A stretch of 64,000 nt of DNA from Bacillus smithii (GCF_001050115.1 NZ_CP012024.1:910001-974000), one strand, 5' to 3'. Positions 35,873 through 45,512 are shown, counted from the stretch's first letter. A program made the numbers and translations. Notes: generated by a model not told the origin, from the letters alone.

Positions 35873-37513
35873 ATGAAAAAGAAGTTCTCTCTTTTTCTCG
35901 TTCTCTTGCTTGCTCTTGGCACGGTGTTGACTGCATGCAGCGGCAGTAAATCCGGCGATGGCGGCAAAAACGGGGACAATGCCAAAAAAGATCAAGTATT
36001 AAATCTGGTTGAAACGCAGGAAATACCGACGATGGATTCTGCGTTAGCAACTGATGTTGTTTCCTTTACTGCTTTAAATAATGTAATGGAAGGGCTTTAT
36101 CGTTTAGGAAAAAACGATGAACCTGTAGAAGGAATAGCGGAAGGGGAACCGCAAGTCAGCAAAGATGGAAAAACATGGACATTTAAACTACGCGATGCGA
36201 AATGGTCCAATGGAGACCCGGTAACAGCCGGCGATTTCGTATATGCATGGAGAAAAGTAGTGGATCCGAAGACTGCCTCTCAATATGCATACATAATGTA
36301 TGACATCAAAAATGCACAAGCGATCAATGAAGGAAAAATGAAGCCGGAACAATTGGGAGTAAAAGCGCTGGACGATAAAACGCTTCAAGTTCAGCTTGAG
36401 TCACCGGTTCCTTACTTTAAAAATCTTCTAACGTTTGGAACATTCTTGCCTCAAGACGAAAAATATGTTAAAGAACAAGGCAAGAAATACGGTTTAGAAG
36501 CTGATACCACTGTTTACAACGGCCCGTTTGTTCTGTCTTCTTGGAAGCATGACGACAAATGGCAAATGAAGAAAAATCCGAATTATTGGGATAAAGATTC
36601 TGTAAAACTGAAAGAAGTTAATGTGAAAGTCATCAAAGATACGCAAACTGGAGTGAACTTGTATGAAAGCAATGCCACTGACCGCGTCAATCTCGATTCT
36701 GAATTTGTTGATAAGTATAAAAATGACAAAGATTTGAAATATGAAAAAGAAGCAACTGTTTTCTTCCTGCGTTTCAATGAACAAAACCCTGTATTGAAAA
36801 ATGTGGATGCCCGCAAGGCCATCAGCATGGCTTTTGATAAAAATCAATTTACCAAAGTCGTTTTAAATAACGGATCTATCCCTGCTGATTATTTTGTTCC
36901 GGCAGAATTTGTCAAGGGGCCAAACGGAAAATATTTCCGAGATGAGAATGGAAACTTTAATACGTACAACGTAAAAGAAGCGAAAAAATATTGGGCAAAA
37001 GCGAAAAAAGCGTTGGGCAAAGACAAAATCACTTTAGAACTGTTAAATTATGACGATGACTTGTCCAGAAAAGCAGGCGAATATTTAAAAGAACAGCTGG
37101 AAAAGAACTTAAAAGGATTAACGGTTAATATTAAACAACAGCCGTTCAAACAAAAACTTGACCTTGAAGCCAAAATGAATTATGATTTCTCGCTTGCCGG
37201 CTGGGGACCAGACTATGCCGATCCGATGACGTTCATCGATATGTTTGTAACCGACGGCGGAAACAATGAAATGCATTATTCTAATCCTGAATATGACAAG
37301 CTTGTCCAAGAAGCCAAAACGACTTATGCTCTGCAGCCGGAAAAACGTTGGGAAGCGATGCTAAAAGCGGAAAAAATCCTTTTGGATCAAGATGCAGCCA
37401 TCGCTCCTGTTTATCAAAGAGGAAGAGCAGTATTGCAACGTCCGTATGTAAAAGGATTGTTGAAACATAAAGTAGGCCCTGAACTATCTTACAAGTGGGT
37501 ATCGATTCAGTAG
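35873..37513 (+). CDS. oppA: Oligopeptide-binding lipoprotein OppA
   Basis: A 546-residue substrate-binding protein with a lipoprotein signal (hydrophobic residues 5-20, lipobox LTACS, Cys near 22) and an SBP_bac_5 fold. Recognisable are DVVSFTALNNVMEGLYRL, WSNGDPVTAGDFVYAW, YNGPFVLSSWKHDDKW and the C-terminal GPELSYKWVSIQ. It captures peptides for the OppBCDF importer, which in Bacillus also takes up Phr signalling pentapeptides for sporulation and competence. ATG after AAAGGAGGTC. A partial terminator follows, which would make OppA more abundant than the rest. Confidence 0.95.
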   Translation: MKKKFSLFLVLLLALGTVLTACSGSKSGDGGKNGDNAKKDQVLNLVETQEIPTMDSALATDVVSFTALNNVMEGLYRLGKNDEPVEGIAEGEPQVSKDGKTWTFKLRDAKWSNGDPVTAGDFVYAWRKVVDPKTASQYAYIMYDIKNAQAINEGKMKPEQLGVKALDDKTLQVQLESPVPYFKNLLTFGTFLPQDEKYVKEQGKKYGLEADTTVYNGPFVLSSWKHDDKWQMKKNPNYWDKDSVKLKEVNVKVIKDTQTGVNLYESNATDRVNLDSEFVDKYKNDKDLKYEKEATVFFLRFNEQNPVLKNVDARKAISMAFDKNQFTKVVLNNGSIPADYFVPAEFVKGPNGKYFRDENGNFNTYNVKEAKKYWAKAKKALGKDKITLELLNYDDDLSRKAGEYLKEQLEKNLKGLTVNIKQQPFKQKLDLEAKMNYDFSLAGWGPDYADPMTFIDMFVTDGGNNEMHYSNPEYDKLVQEAKTTYALQPEKRWEAMLKAEKILLDQDAAIAPVYQRGRAVLQRPYVKGLLKHKVGPELSYKWVSIQ

Positions 37514-37531
37514 AGGAATGAAGCTGACCTT

Positions 37532-37576
37532 GAAAAAGGAGGGTGTGTGCTTAAGAGCATATACTCTCCTTTTTCC
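37532..37576 (+). terminator. Attenuator or terminator between oppA and oppB
   Basis: GAAAAAGGAG pairs with CTCCTTTTTC around a 24-base loop that itself can partly pair. It could limit read-through from oppA into oppB. Confidence 0.6.
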
Positions 37577-37607
37577 CTAGTGGGAAAATCATTCTGAATA
37601 TAAGGAA

Positions 37608-37638
37608 TTGACAAAAAATTGTTGAGTTTTGTCATAAT
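37608..37638 (+). promoter_or_regulatory. Possible internal promoter upstream of oppB
   Basis: A consensus TTGACA (37608-37613) is followed by CATAAT (37633-37638) with a long 19-base spacer, just before oppB. Confidence 0.45.
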
Positions 37639-37661
37639 GAAAAAGGAATGGAGGTTATCGG

Positions 37662-38594
37662 ATGTTAAGATATACCATCAGGCGTATTGTTTATATGCTT
37701 GTGACGATGTTTGTGATTGCAACGGTCACGTTTTTTCTTATGAAGCTTCTGCCTGGATCCCCGTTGCATAATCAAGAAAAACTTTCACCAGACCAACAAA
37801 AAATCATTCTGGAAAAATACGGATTAAACGATCCGCTCCCCGTTCAATATGTTCGCTATATGGGGAACTTAGTAAAAGGAGATTTAGGAGTGTCATTCCA
37901 ATATAATAACCGTCCGGTGTCGACGATGATTGCAGAACGGATTGGTCCTTCCGCCGTTTTAGGGTTTCAGGCTGTCGTGTTTGGCACCATTGTCGGCATT
38001 TTGCTTGGAATCATCGCAGCCTTAAAGTATAACACAATCGTGGATTATGGAGCTACCACCATTGCCGTTCTGGGGATTTCCATTCCTTCCTTTGTTTTTG
38101 CGGGTTTTCTGCAATACTTTTTGGCGGTGAAGTTTCCGATCTTTCCGGTAGCGGATTGGGGCGGGTTCAAGTACACGGTGTTGCCGTCGCTTGCTCTGTC
38201 CGTACCCGTTATTGCCACAGTAGCACGTTTTATGAGAACGGAGCTTTTGGAAATTTTATCGTCGGATTACATTATGCTTGCCCGCGCAAAAGGGGTCGGG
38301 AAGCGGGATATTATTTTGAAGCATGCGCTACGAAACGCGCTTATTCCCATTATCACGTTGCTTGGTCCAATGATTGTGAACATTATAACCGGATCTTTAG
38401 TTATTGAAAATATTTTCGGAATTCCTGGTCTTGGGGATCAATTTGTCCGTTCGATTATGACGAATGACTTCGGCATGATTATGGGGACCACCTTGTTTTA
38501 CAGCGCTCTGTTTATTTTTATGGTTTTTGTTGTGGATATTTTGTACGGAGTGATTGATCCGCGTATCCGTTTGACAGGAGGGAAGAAATCATGA
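37662..38594 (+). CDS. oppB: Oligopeptide permease OppB
   Basis: A 310-residue BPD_transp_1 permease with six helices: the first at about residues 10-30, the rest between 95 and 300. The cytoplasmic EAA loop ILARAKGVGKRDIILKHALRNALIP-like lies at about 208-230, where OppD/F dock. GDLGVSFQYNNRPV near 74-87 is typical of DppB/OppB proteins. ATG follows ATGGAGG. Its stop overlaps the oppC start (ATGA). Confidence 0.95.
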   Translation: MLRYTIRRIVYMLVTMFVIATVTFFLMKLLPGSPLHNQEKLSPDQQKIILEKYGLNDPLPVQYVRYMGNLVKGDLGVSFQYNNRPVSTMIAERIGPSAVLGFQAVVFGTIVGILLGIIAALKYNTIVDYGATTIAVLGISIPSFVFAGFLQYFLAVKFPIFPVADWGGFKYTVLPSLALSVPVIATVARFMRTELLEILSSDYIMLARAKGVGKRDIILKHALRNALIPIITLLGPMIVNIITGSLVIENIFGIPGLGDQFVRSIMTNDFGMIMGTTLFYSALFIFMVFVVDILYGVIDPRIRLTGGKKS

Positions 38595-39619
38595 ATGCTG
38601 ATCGTTTGCCAGACTTGAATCATCTCTCAGACGAACTGTTTGTTCCTGTTGAAAGAAAAGAGGAACAATTAGAAACTATCGAACGTCCAAGCTTGAATAA
38701 TTGGCAAGATGCCTGGATTCGACTGAAAGGAAATAAAGGAGCTGTTGTCGGTTTAATTTTGATCATTTTGATTTCAGTGATGGCGATTATTGGGCCTAGC
38801 CTGTCCGGACACACGTATAAAGAACAAAATGTCGCTCATGCGAAACTTCCGCCTAAAATTCCTGGATTGGAAAAAATTTCGTGGCTGCCGTTCAACGGAA
38901 AGGATCAAGACGGATTTGATATGTACAAAGCCAAAAATGTAAAAGAATATTATTGGTTCGGCACGGATGAACTGGGACGGGATTTATGGACAAGAACTTG
39001 GTATGGAACTCGCATTTCGATTTACATCGGTATTTTAGCTGCGGCCATCGATTTGCTGATTGGCGTTTTATATGGAGGCATCTCTGGTTTTTACGGAGGA
39101 AAAGTGGATGATATTATGCAGCGGATCAGCGAAGTGTTGATGGGAATTCCGCAATTAATTATTGTCATTCTCTTTATTCTCGTGATCCAGCCGGGAATCA
39201 TGTCGATCACATTGGCGATGGTCATTACCGGCTGGGTAAATATGGCGAGAATTGTCCGCGGACAAATATTGAAATTGAAAAACCAAGAATTTGTTCTTGC
39301 TTCCCGAACGCTGGGGGCTTCCAATAAGAGATTGATAGCTAAACACTTGATTCCCAATATAGTGGGCCAAATTGTTATTACCACTATGTTTACGGTTCCG
39401 AATGCCATTTTCACCGAGGCGTTTTTAAGTTTTATCGGTTTGGGGATTCGGCCGCCGGAAGCTTCTCTCGGCTCATTGGTGAACGACGGATTCAAATCCT
39501 TGCAAACGAATCCTTATATGCTCATCATTCCATCTGTCATCATCAGCTTGTTGATCTTAAGCTTTAACTTATTGGCAGATGGATTGCGCGATGCGTTAGA
39601 CCCGAAGATGCGTAAGTAA
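38591..39619 (+). CDS. oppC: Oligopeptide permease OppC
   Basis: A 342-residue permease partner of OppB. The N-terminal cytoplasmic tail (about 1-50) is followed by a first helix (about 54-74), a periplasmic segment with WFGTDELGRDLWTR (about 124-137, diagnostic of DppC/OppC) and five further helices. The EAA loop is ASRTLGASNKRLIAKHLIPN (about 237-256). The ATGA overlap with oppB indicates coupling. Confidence 0.95.
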   Translation: MNADRLPDLNHLSDELFVPVERKEEQLETIERPSLNNWQDAWIRLKGNKGAVVGLILIILISVMAIIGPSLSGHTYKEQNVAHAKLPPKIPGLEKISWLPFNGKDQDGFDMYKAKNVKEYYWFGTDELGRDLWTRTWYGTRISIYIGILAAAIDLLIGVLYGGISGFYGGKVDDIMQRISEVLMGIPQLIIVILFILVIQPGIMSITLAMVITGWVNMARIVRGQILKLKNQEFVLASRTLGASNKRLIAKHLIPNIVGQIVITTMFTVPNAIFTEAFLSFIGLGIRPPEASLGSLVNDGFKSLQTNPYMLIIPSVIISLLILSFNLLADGLRDALDPKMRK

Positions 39620-39639
39620 GAAGAAAGAGGAGAATCGAA

Positions 39640-40704
39640 ATGGAAAATATACTCGAAGTTAAAAATTTACATGTTTCCTTCGATATGCATGCAGGAGAGG
39701 TTCAGGCTGTTCGGGGGGTGAATTTTGAATTAAAAAAAGGAGAAACGCTGGCCATCGTGGGAGAATCCGGGTCGGGAAAGTCGGTGACCACTAAAGCCAT
39801 TATGCGTTTAATTCCCAGCTCGTTCGGTTCGATTAAAGAAGGAGAAATTTTATTTGCCGGAAAAGATCTGACGAAATTATCGGATTCGGAAATGGATCAA
39901 ATCAGGGGAAAAGAAATTTCGATGATTTTTCAAGATCCGATGACATCGCTGAATCCGACGATGACCATCGGAAAACAAATTATGGAACCTTTAAGAAAAC
40001 ATCGAAAGCTGTCAAAAGTAGAAGCGAAAAAAAAGGCGATTGATCTTCTGCATTTGGTTGGTTTACCTCAACCGGAAGCGCGCTTTAAGCAATACCCTCA
40101 TCAATTTTCAGGCGGACAAAGACAGCGAATTGTGATTGCCATTGCGCTTGCATGCAATCCGAAAATTCTCATTGCCGATGAACCAACGACGGCTTTAGAT
40201 GTGACCATCCAGGCACAAATTTTAGAATTGATGAAAGATTTACAACAAAAAATGGAGACTTCCATCATTTTCATTACCCATGATTTAGGAGTGGTCGCCA
40301 ATGTAGCGGATCGTGTGGCGGTCATGTACGGCGGGCAAATAGTTGAAATTGGAACAGTGGACGAAATATTTTATGATCCAAGACATCCGTATACATGGGG
40401 GCTTCTTGCTTCGATGCCGAGCATGGAGATCGATCAGAATGAGGAATTAAAAGCGATCCCCGGTACTCCCCCGGACTTGCTTCGTCCACCTAAAGGCGAT
40501 GCTTTCGCTTTAAGAAGCGAATATGCTTTGAAAATTGATTTTAAATATGAACCGCCTGTTTATAAGGTTTCGGATACCCATCTAGTGAAATCGTGGCTGC
40601 TTCATCCGGAAGCACCGGAAGTGGAGCCGCCTGAAATCGTGAAACAGCGTATCCGCTTGATGCCAGGCAATTATAAGGAACCGTTGCTCGTGAAGGGGGT
40701 GTAG
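39640..40704 (+). CDS. oppD: Oligopeptide ABC ATPase OppD
   Basis: A 354-residue ATPase. Walker A GESGSGKS (about residues 42-49), signature FSGGQRQR, Walker B ILIADEPTTALD and the switch THDLGV are intact. The C-terminal oligo_HPY domain is present (PGTPPDLLRPPKGDAF, about 278-293); the usual Cys cluster of this domain for an Fe-S centre is not visible here. It pairs with OppF. ATG follows AGAGGAG, 20 bases after oppC. Confidence 0.94.
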   Translation: MENILEVKNLHVSFDMHAGEVQAVRGVNFELKKGETLAIVGESGSGKSVTTKAIMRLIPSSFGSIKEGEILFAGKDLTKLSDSEMDQIRGKEISMIFQDPMTSLNPTMTIGKQIMEPLRKHRKLSKVEAKKKAIDLLHLVGLPQPEARFKQYPHQFSGGQRQRIVIAIALACNPKILIADEPTTALDVTIQAQILELMKDLQQKMETSIIFITHDLGVVANVADRVAVMYGGQIVEIGTVDEIFYDPRHPYTWGLLASMPSMEIDQNEELKAIPGTPPDLLRPPKGDAFALRSEYALKIDFKYEPPVYKVSDTHLVKSWLLHPEAPEVEPPEIVKQRIRLMPGNYKEPLLVKGV

Positions 40705-40708
40705 AAAG

Positions 40709-41644
40709 GTGGCAGAAAAATTATTGGAAATCCAAAACTTGAAACTTTATTTTAACGAAGGTAAACCGAACATGGTAAAAGCGGTAGATGATATATCGTT
40801 CGATATCTATAAAGGAGAAACGCTTGGCCTTGTTGGAGAGTCGGGATGCGGAAAATCAACGACAGGAAGAACGATCATTCGTCTATATGAAGCGACAGGC
40901 GGTAAGGTTTTATTTCAAGGAAAAGATGTACACGGCAGAAAATCGAAAAAGGAATTAAAAGAATTCAATCGGAAAATGCAAATGATTTTCCAAGATCCTT
41001 ATGCATCCCTGAATCCACGGATGAAAGTCGCTGATATCATCGCGGAAGGCATCGATATTCACGGATTAGCGAAATCCAAAGAAGAACGAATGGAAAAAGT
41101 ATATAAATTACTGGAAACAGTTGGATTAAAAAAAGATCATGCAGACCGATATCCTCATGAATTTTCAGGCGGACAGCGGCAAAGAATTGGAATTGCACGC
41201 GCTCTTGCAGTGGAACCGGAATTTATTATTGCGGATGAACCGATTTCTGCGTTGGATGTTTCCATTCAAGCACAAGTAGTCAACTTACTAAAAAAATTGC
41301 AAAAAGAAAAAGGGCTGACGTATTTATTCATCGCCCATGATTTGTCCATGGTGAAATATATCAGCGATCGAATTGGTGTGATGTATTTTGGCAAATTAGT
41401 GGAACTGGCACCAAGCGAGGAACTGTATCGGAATCCTCTTCATCCTTACACACAATCCCTTCTCTCGGCCATCCCGCTGCCGGATCCTGAAAGTGAACGT
41501 TCGCGAAAAAGAATTTTGTATGATCCGAGCGTCCACCAATACGGACCTGATGATCAATTGGAAATGCGGGAAGTGACTCCCGGACATTTTGTCTATTGTT
41601 CAGAAAAAGAGTGGCATCAGTATAAAAACAGTCTAAACGAGTAA
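40709..41644 (+). CDS. oppF: Oligopeptide ABC ATPase OppF
   Basis: A 311-residue ATPase, partner of OppD. Walker [10 protein letters not shown] (about 46-54), [15 protein letters not shown]-loop, signature FSGGQRQR, Walker [13 protein letters not shown] and H-loop AHDLSM are present, followed by the oligo_HPY tail ending in [13 protein letters not shown] start at 40709 after AAGGGGGTGTAG fits the spacing. A clear terminator follows, ending the opp operon. yjbB and yjbC, which follow in B. subtilis, are absent. Confidence 0.94.
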   Translation: MAEKLLEIQNLKLYFNEGKPNMVKAVDDISFDIYKGETLGLVGESGCGKSTTGRTIIRLYEATGGKVLFQGKDVHGRKSKKELKEFNRKMQMIFQDPYASLNPRMKVADIIAEGIDIHGLAKSKEERMEKVYKLLETVGLKKDHADRYPHEFSGGQRQRIGIARALAVEPEFIIADEPISALDVSIQAQVVNLLKKLQKEKGLTYLFIAHDLSMVKYISDRIGVMYFGKLVELAPSEELYRNPLHPYTQSLLSAIPLPDPESERSRKRILYDPSVHQYGPDDQLEMREVTPGHFVYCSEKEWHQYKNSLNE

Positions 41645-41715
41645 TTTTGCATTCAAAAGATTTGAATGGTGCATCTTAAGAACGTTTGCGAAAAGCGATA
41701 TTCTTTATATGAGGA

Positions 41716-41748
41716 AACACGATCCTTTTTCAGGGGATCGTGTTTTAT
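41716..41748 (+). terminator. Terminator of the opp operon
   Basis: AAACACGATCC-TTTTTCAG-GGGATCGTGTTTTATT, an 11-pair stem about 70 bases after oppF. It is immediately followed by an intron remnant, the usual target position of group IIC introns. Confidence 0.88.
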
Positions 41749-41750
41749 TT

Positions 41751-41881
41751 GCACACATGTATCTGTCTAAAGTTCCAATTAAGAAGGCAACAGCCGCGAT
41801 AGCTTAACGGAAGAGCGTACATTGAGGCGGAATCTGAAGGAAGAGGACGGCAAACTTCCGGTGAAAGAATACGGATTACCC
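41751..41881 (+). mobile_element. Remnant of a second group IIC intron (domain I fragment)
   Basis: After the oppF terminator the sequence carries, in order, GAAGGCA, TAGCTTAACGGAAG, GCGGAATCTGAAGGAAG, GGACGGCAAACTTCCGGT and AAGAATACG. These are the same spaced blocks as domain I of the intact group IIC intron at 53794 (GCGGAATCTGAAGGAAG, GGAGGCAAAACACCGGT, GAACACGAAC) and of the Oceanobacillus iheyensis intron as I remember it. Spacing and variant bases show that it belongs to a different intron. Homology stops near 41881, so the rest of the ribozyme is lost. Confidence 0.7.
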
Positions 41882-42363
41882 GTTTTTCATCATCGTATAC
41901 ATCATCAGCGGGGGATAAAAGGACATTACACTTGTGCCTAATGTCTTTAGCGATGATTTAAATTCGCAGTTCCTGTTGTCCAAGATCCATTTATCTGTTT
42001 CCATATGTGGCTCATTTCATTTTTGCGAACCTTTTTTGTGAGAGAGCAGGTTCTTTCGGCATTCCGATTGTTTGGATTCTTTCTTGATTTGTCGAAGTCA
42101 TCTCCAGGATGCGTCGCCAAAATAAAAATAAACATCTCTTGGCTCCGAGCAATTTTGAGCTTTTTATCTTTTGGCTATGTTATATTACAGGACATAGTCG
42201 GATTATCTCGAAATCCGTTCGCTTTTCCTTCTTATTTCAGTATGAAAAATGAACAGAGTAATTTTCTCTTAAAAGTTTTATTGCAGCTATTTCCGAATAT
42301 GTTTGAACAAATAGACATAATAAAGCGATTTCAATAAGCAGATAAATCTAAATTGAAGAAATA
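41882..42363. other. Gene-free stretch between intron remnant and gln-type operon
   Basis: No supported gene. A 110-codon plus frame (42005-42337) and a 62-codon minus frame (41947-42135) overlap each other, and neither has a ribosome binding site or a recognisable product. A small hairpin, GACATTA/TAATGTC, lies at about 41920-41947. The DNA may be decayed mobile-element sequence. Confidence 0.5.
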
Positions 42364-42392
42364 TTGATATTATTTTAATAAATTGATATACT
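42364..42392 (+). promoter_or_regulatory. Promoter of the gln-type operon
   Basis: TTGATA (42364-42369), a 17-base spacer and TATACT (42387-42392), followed 77 bases later by the ATPase gene. Confidence 0.7.
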
Positions 42393-42469
42393 CTAAAATA
42401 AAGTAGTGCAATGTTCTTAAATGATGGAAGACTTCATCGAGAAAGGAATACAACAAAGGAGGTGTTGAT

Positions 42470-43198
42470 GTGATCTCGTTCCGACATGTGAACAAATATT
42501 ACGGAAATTTTCATGTTTTAAAAGATATTAATCTTGAAATCAATGAAAGAGAAGTCGTCGTGGTGATCGGTCCTTCCGGATCGGGGAAAAGCACGATGCT
42601 CCGCTGCATCAATCGTTTGGAAGAGATTACGGATGGCGAACTTCTCGTCAGAAATCTTAAAGTAAATGACAAAAAAACTGACATCAACGAATTGCGAAAA
42701 AATATCGGCATGGTCTTCCAACATTTCAATTTGTATCCGCATAAAACCGTTTTGCAAAATATTACTCTTGCGCCGATTAAAGTGCTCGGCTTGGGAAAAG
42801 AGGAAGCGGAGAAAAGGGCTATGCGTTACCTGGAAAGAGTGGGCATCCCGGATAAAGCGAATTCGTACCCATCGCAATTATCGGGCGGCCAGCAGCAGCG
42901 TGTGGCCATTGCTCGCGGTCTGGCGATGGAGCCGAGCATTATGCTGTTTGACGAACCGACTTCCGCGCTTGACCCGGAAATGATCGGGGAAGTGCTCGAT
43001 GTTATGAAGTCGTTGGCAAAAGACGGCATGACAATGGTGGTCGTCACGCATGAAATGGGATTCGCCCGTGAAGTAGCAGACCGCGTCATCTTCATGGACC
43101 AGGGGAGGATCATCGAAGACAACACGCCGGAAGAATTTTTCAAAAACCCGCGTGCGGAACGGGCGCGCACCTTTTTGAACCGTGTTCTCAATCATTAA
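42470..43198 (+). CDS. glnQ: Polar amino acid (glutamine-type) ABC ATPase
   Basis: A 242-residue ATPase of the GlnQ/HisP class. Walker [10 protein letters not shown] (about 32-40), Q-loop [13 protein letters not shown], signature LSGGQQQR, Walker [14 protein letters not shown] and H-loop [14 protein letters not shown] are complete. The GTG start follows a textbook AAAGGAGGTG. It is first in a four-gene operon (ATPase, binding protein, two permeases). Third codon positions look richer in G and C than in opp or spxA, suggesting a different origin. Substrate specificity is inferred from the family only. Confidence 0.9.
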   Translation: MISFRHVNKYYGNFHVLKDINLEINEREVVVVIGPSGSGKSTMLRCINRLEEITDGELLVRNLKVNDKKTDINELRKNIGMVFQHFNLYPHKTVLQNITLAPIKVLGLGKEEAEKRAMRYLERVGIPDKANSYPSQLSGGQQQRVAIARGLAMEPSIMLFDEPTSALDPEMIGEVLDVMKSLAKDGMTMVVVTHEMGFAREVADRVIFMDQGRIIEDNTPEEFFKNPRAERARTFLNRVLNH

Positions 43199-43220
43199 AT
43201 ATATATAGAGGGGGATTAGA

Positions 43221-44027
43221 ATGAGAAAGATGAAAAAATGGTTTACAGTGGGCTTGATTTTTGTTTTAGCGGCCGCTTTGATGGCGGGCTGCGGCAAGTC
43301 AAAAACGACGAGCGGCAGCAGCGATGATCCGATCCAGCAAATCAAAGACAAGGGGAAAGTGGTTGTCGGAGTCAAATATGATACATATTTATTTGGCTAC
43401 AAAGATCCGAAAACCGGAAAAGTGGAAGGTTTTGATATTGATATTGCTAAAGCGATTTCCAAGAAAATTTTCGGCGATAAGGTAAAAGTGGAACTCAAGG
43501 AAGTCACGTCCAAAACACGGATTCCGATGTTGCAAAACGGTGATGTAGATATGGTCGTCGCCACTATGACGATCACGCCGGACCGCAAAAAAGTCGTCGA
43601 TTTCTCGGATGTCTACTTTGACGCCGGTCAATCGCTCCTTGTGAAAAAAGGCAGCAAGATTCATAGCGTCAAAGATTTGAAAAAAGGGACAAAAGTATTG
43701 ACGGTAAAAGGTGCGACGTCCGGGGACAACGTCAAGAAAGCCGCACCCGACACGCAAGTGCTCGAGTTTGAAAACTACCAGGAAGCATTCACAGCTTTGA
43801 AATCAGGAAAAGGCGATGCGCTGACAACCGACAATTCGATTCTTTATGGCATGGCTGCTCAAGATCCGGATTATCAGGTCGTTGGCGGTACATTTACGAA
43901 TGAGCCGTACGGCATTGCGATGAAAAAAGGGAATACGAAACTCGTGAAAGCTGTAAACAAGGCTTTAAAAGAACTGAAAGACAGCGGAGAATACGACAAA
44001 ATCAAAAACAAATGGATCAAAGAATAA
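43221..44027 (+). CDS. glnH: Amino acid ABC substrate-binding lipoprotein
   Basis: A 268-residue SBP_bac_3 protein. The signal peptide (about residues 7-22) ends in the lipobox LMAGC. The mature part has GKVVVGVKYDTYLFGYKDPKTG, VEGFDIDIAKAI, the MVVATMTITPDRKKVVDFSDVYFDAGQ-type ligand-contact region and NEPYGIAMKKGN near the end. Members bind glutamine, glutamate, aspartate or related amino acids; which one cannot be read from sequence. ATG follows GAGGGGG, 22 bases after the ATPase gene. Confidence 0.92.
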   Translation: MRKMKKWFTVGLIFVLAAALMAGCGKSKTTSGSSDDPIQQIKDKGKVVVGVKYDTYLFGYKDPKTGKVEGFDIDIAKAISKKIFGDKVKVELKEVTSKTRIPMLQNGDVDMVVATMTITPDRKKVVDFSDVYFDAGQSLLVKKGSKIHSVKDLKKGTKVLTVKGATSGDNVKKAAPDTQVLEFENYQEAFTALKSGKGDALTTDNSILYGMAAQDPDYQVVGGTFTNEPYGIAMKKGNTKLVKAVNKALKELKDSGEYDKIKNKWIKE

Positions 44028-44098
44028 TAATCCGGAAAGGGGTGGGCAAATTCGCCCATCCCTTTCCACTGATTGAACCGTAAAGGAGTGAAACAGGT

Positions 44099-44752
44099 AT
44101 GCTCGATTTTTCGATCCTTACTGACTATTTAGATTTATACATGCAGGGCTTCGTCAATACGATTAAAATCAGCATTATCGGTCTGATTGCCAGTTTCATT
44201 CTTGGCAACATCATTGCCGTTTTCCGGCTGGCCCCTGTCAAGCTGCTGAATTTTATCGGCGCCTTCTACGTGGAAGTAGTCCGCAACATTCCGTTAATTC
44301 TGATCGGTTTCTTTTTCTACAACGGGCTCAGTTATTTCCATATTAACTTAAGCGGATTTATCGCAGGGACCATTGCGCTTTCCATCTACACAGCCGCCTT
44401 TATTGCAGAAGCCGTGCGTGCCGGCATCCAATCGGTCGATAGGGGACAGCTTGAAGCTGCGCGTTCCACAGGCCTGACTTACATCCAGGCGATGCGTTAT
44501 ATTATTTTGCCTCAAGCGATCAAAATCGTAATCCCGCCGATCGGCAACCAATTCCTGAACTTGGTTAAAAACTCTTCCATTCTTGGGGTTTTTGCAGGGC
44601 TCGACCTTATGTACTACGCCGATATCATCCACGAAAAAACGTGGATTACGTTTGATACGTATATTTTTGTCGGCATGTTTTATCTCGTCCTGACCATTCC
44701 GCTCAGCTTGCTGGTCAACTACCTGGAACGCCGGCTGGCAAGAAGCGAATAA
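44099..44752 (+). CDS. glnM: Amino acid ABC permease, GlnP/HisM type
   Basis: A 217-residue permease with five helices. The EAA loop EAARSTGLTYIQAMRYIILPQAIKIVIPP-like segment spans about residues 119-146, with the conserved AARS-G and LPQA residues. YMQGFVNTIKISIIGLI opens the membrane domain. ATG follows AAGGAGTGAAACAG. It acts with the second permease to form the channel. The symbol is by analogy to the Bacillus glnQHMP order, which this operon reproduces. Confidence 0.88.
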   Translation: MLDFSILTDYLDLYMQGFVNTIKISIIGLIASFILGNIIAVFRLAPVKLLNFIGAFYVEVVRNIPLILIGFFFYNGLSYFHINLSGFIAGTIALSIYTAAFIAEAVRAGIQSVDRGQLEAARSTGLTYIQAMRYIILPQAIKIVIPPIGNQFLNLVKNSSILGVFAGLDLMYYADIIHEKTWITFDTYIFVGMFYLVLTIPLSLLVNYLERRLARSE

Positions 44753-44798
44753 CGACGCATAAACAAATCATTTGGAACGATACAAGGAGGGGAACGTT

Positions 44799-45506
44799 AT
44801 GGACTTTGCCGGAGCTTATTCAGGCGAAAATTTGGCATATTTACTGCAAGGCTTTGCGGTGACATTGAAAGTTGCCGTTGTGTCCATTATTTTAAGCTTC
44901 ATCTTCGGCTGTGTACTCGGCATTTTGCGTTACACAAAAATTCCGGTTTTATCGAGTGTGGTTGCGCTTATAGTGGAAGTCATCCGGAACTTGCCGCTGA
45001 TTTTGATTATTTTCTTTACATATTTTGCCTTGCCGGAAGTCGGCATCAAAATGAGCGTTACGATGGCGGCGATTGCAGCCCTGACAGTGTTCGAATCGGC
45101 CATGATAGCCGAAATCGTGCGCGGCGGCTTGAACTCGATTCCAAAAGGGCAGATTGAAGCCGCCCGTTCATCAGGCCTTAATTATATCCAAACGCTGTGG
45201 CATATCATCCTGCCGCAAGCTTTGAAAAAAATGATCCCGCCGCTTGTGAGCCAGTTCATCTCGCTGTTAAAAGATACTTCTCTTGCGATTATCATTTCGC
45301 TGCCGGAACTTTTGCACAACGCAAAAGGCATCTACAGCGGGGAAAGCGGCGCAAAATACATTATCCCGATTCTGCTTCTTTCCGCATTTATGTATTTCAT
45401 CGTCAACTATTTGCTGTCCATCTTGGCCAGAAAACTTGAAAAACGCCTTGATCCGGATCGCTCCACCGCCAAGCAGCTCGCCAACACGACTGAAAACATG
45501 ATTTAA
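44799..45506 (+). CDS. glnP: Amino acid ABC permease, second subunit
   Basis: A 235-residue permease with five helices and the EAA loop IEAARSSGLNYIQTLWHIILPQALKKMIPP-like (about residues 116-145). The ATG at 44799 follows AAGGAGGGGAACG; the open frame extends nine codons upstream without a site. It closes the operon and is followed by a terminator. Its strong likeness to the preceding permease in the EAA loop points to an old duplication within the operon. Confidence 0.88.
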   Translation: MDFAGAYSGENLAYLLQGFAVTLKVAVVSIILSFIFGCVLGILRYTKIPVLSSVVALIVEVIRNLPLILIIFFTYFALPEVGIKMSVTMAAIAALTVFESAMIAEIVRGGLNSIPKGQIEAARSSGLNYIQTLWHIILPQALKKMIPPLVSQFISLLKDTSLAIIISLPELLHNAKGIYSGESGAKYIIPILLLSAFMYFIVNYLLSILARKLEKRLDPDRSTAKQLANTTENMI

Positions 45507-45512
45507 AAGCGG

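Noticed and set aside
41947-42135. 62-codon minus-strand frame (ending NGSWTTGTANLNHR)
   Set aside because: It looks somewhat protein-like and could be a mobile-element relic, but there is no start signal and no recognised family.
42005-42337. 110-codon plus-strand frame in the oppF-gln gap
   Set aside because: No ribosome binding site, Phe/Ser-rich composition typical of noncoding AT-rich DNA, and it overlaps an equally unsupported minus frame.
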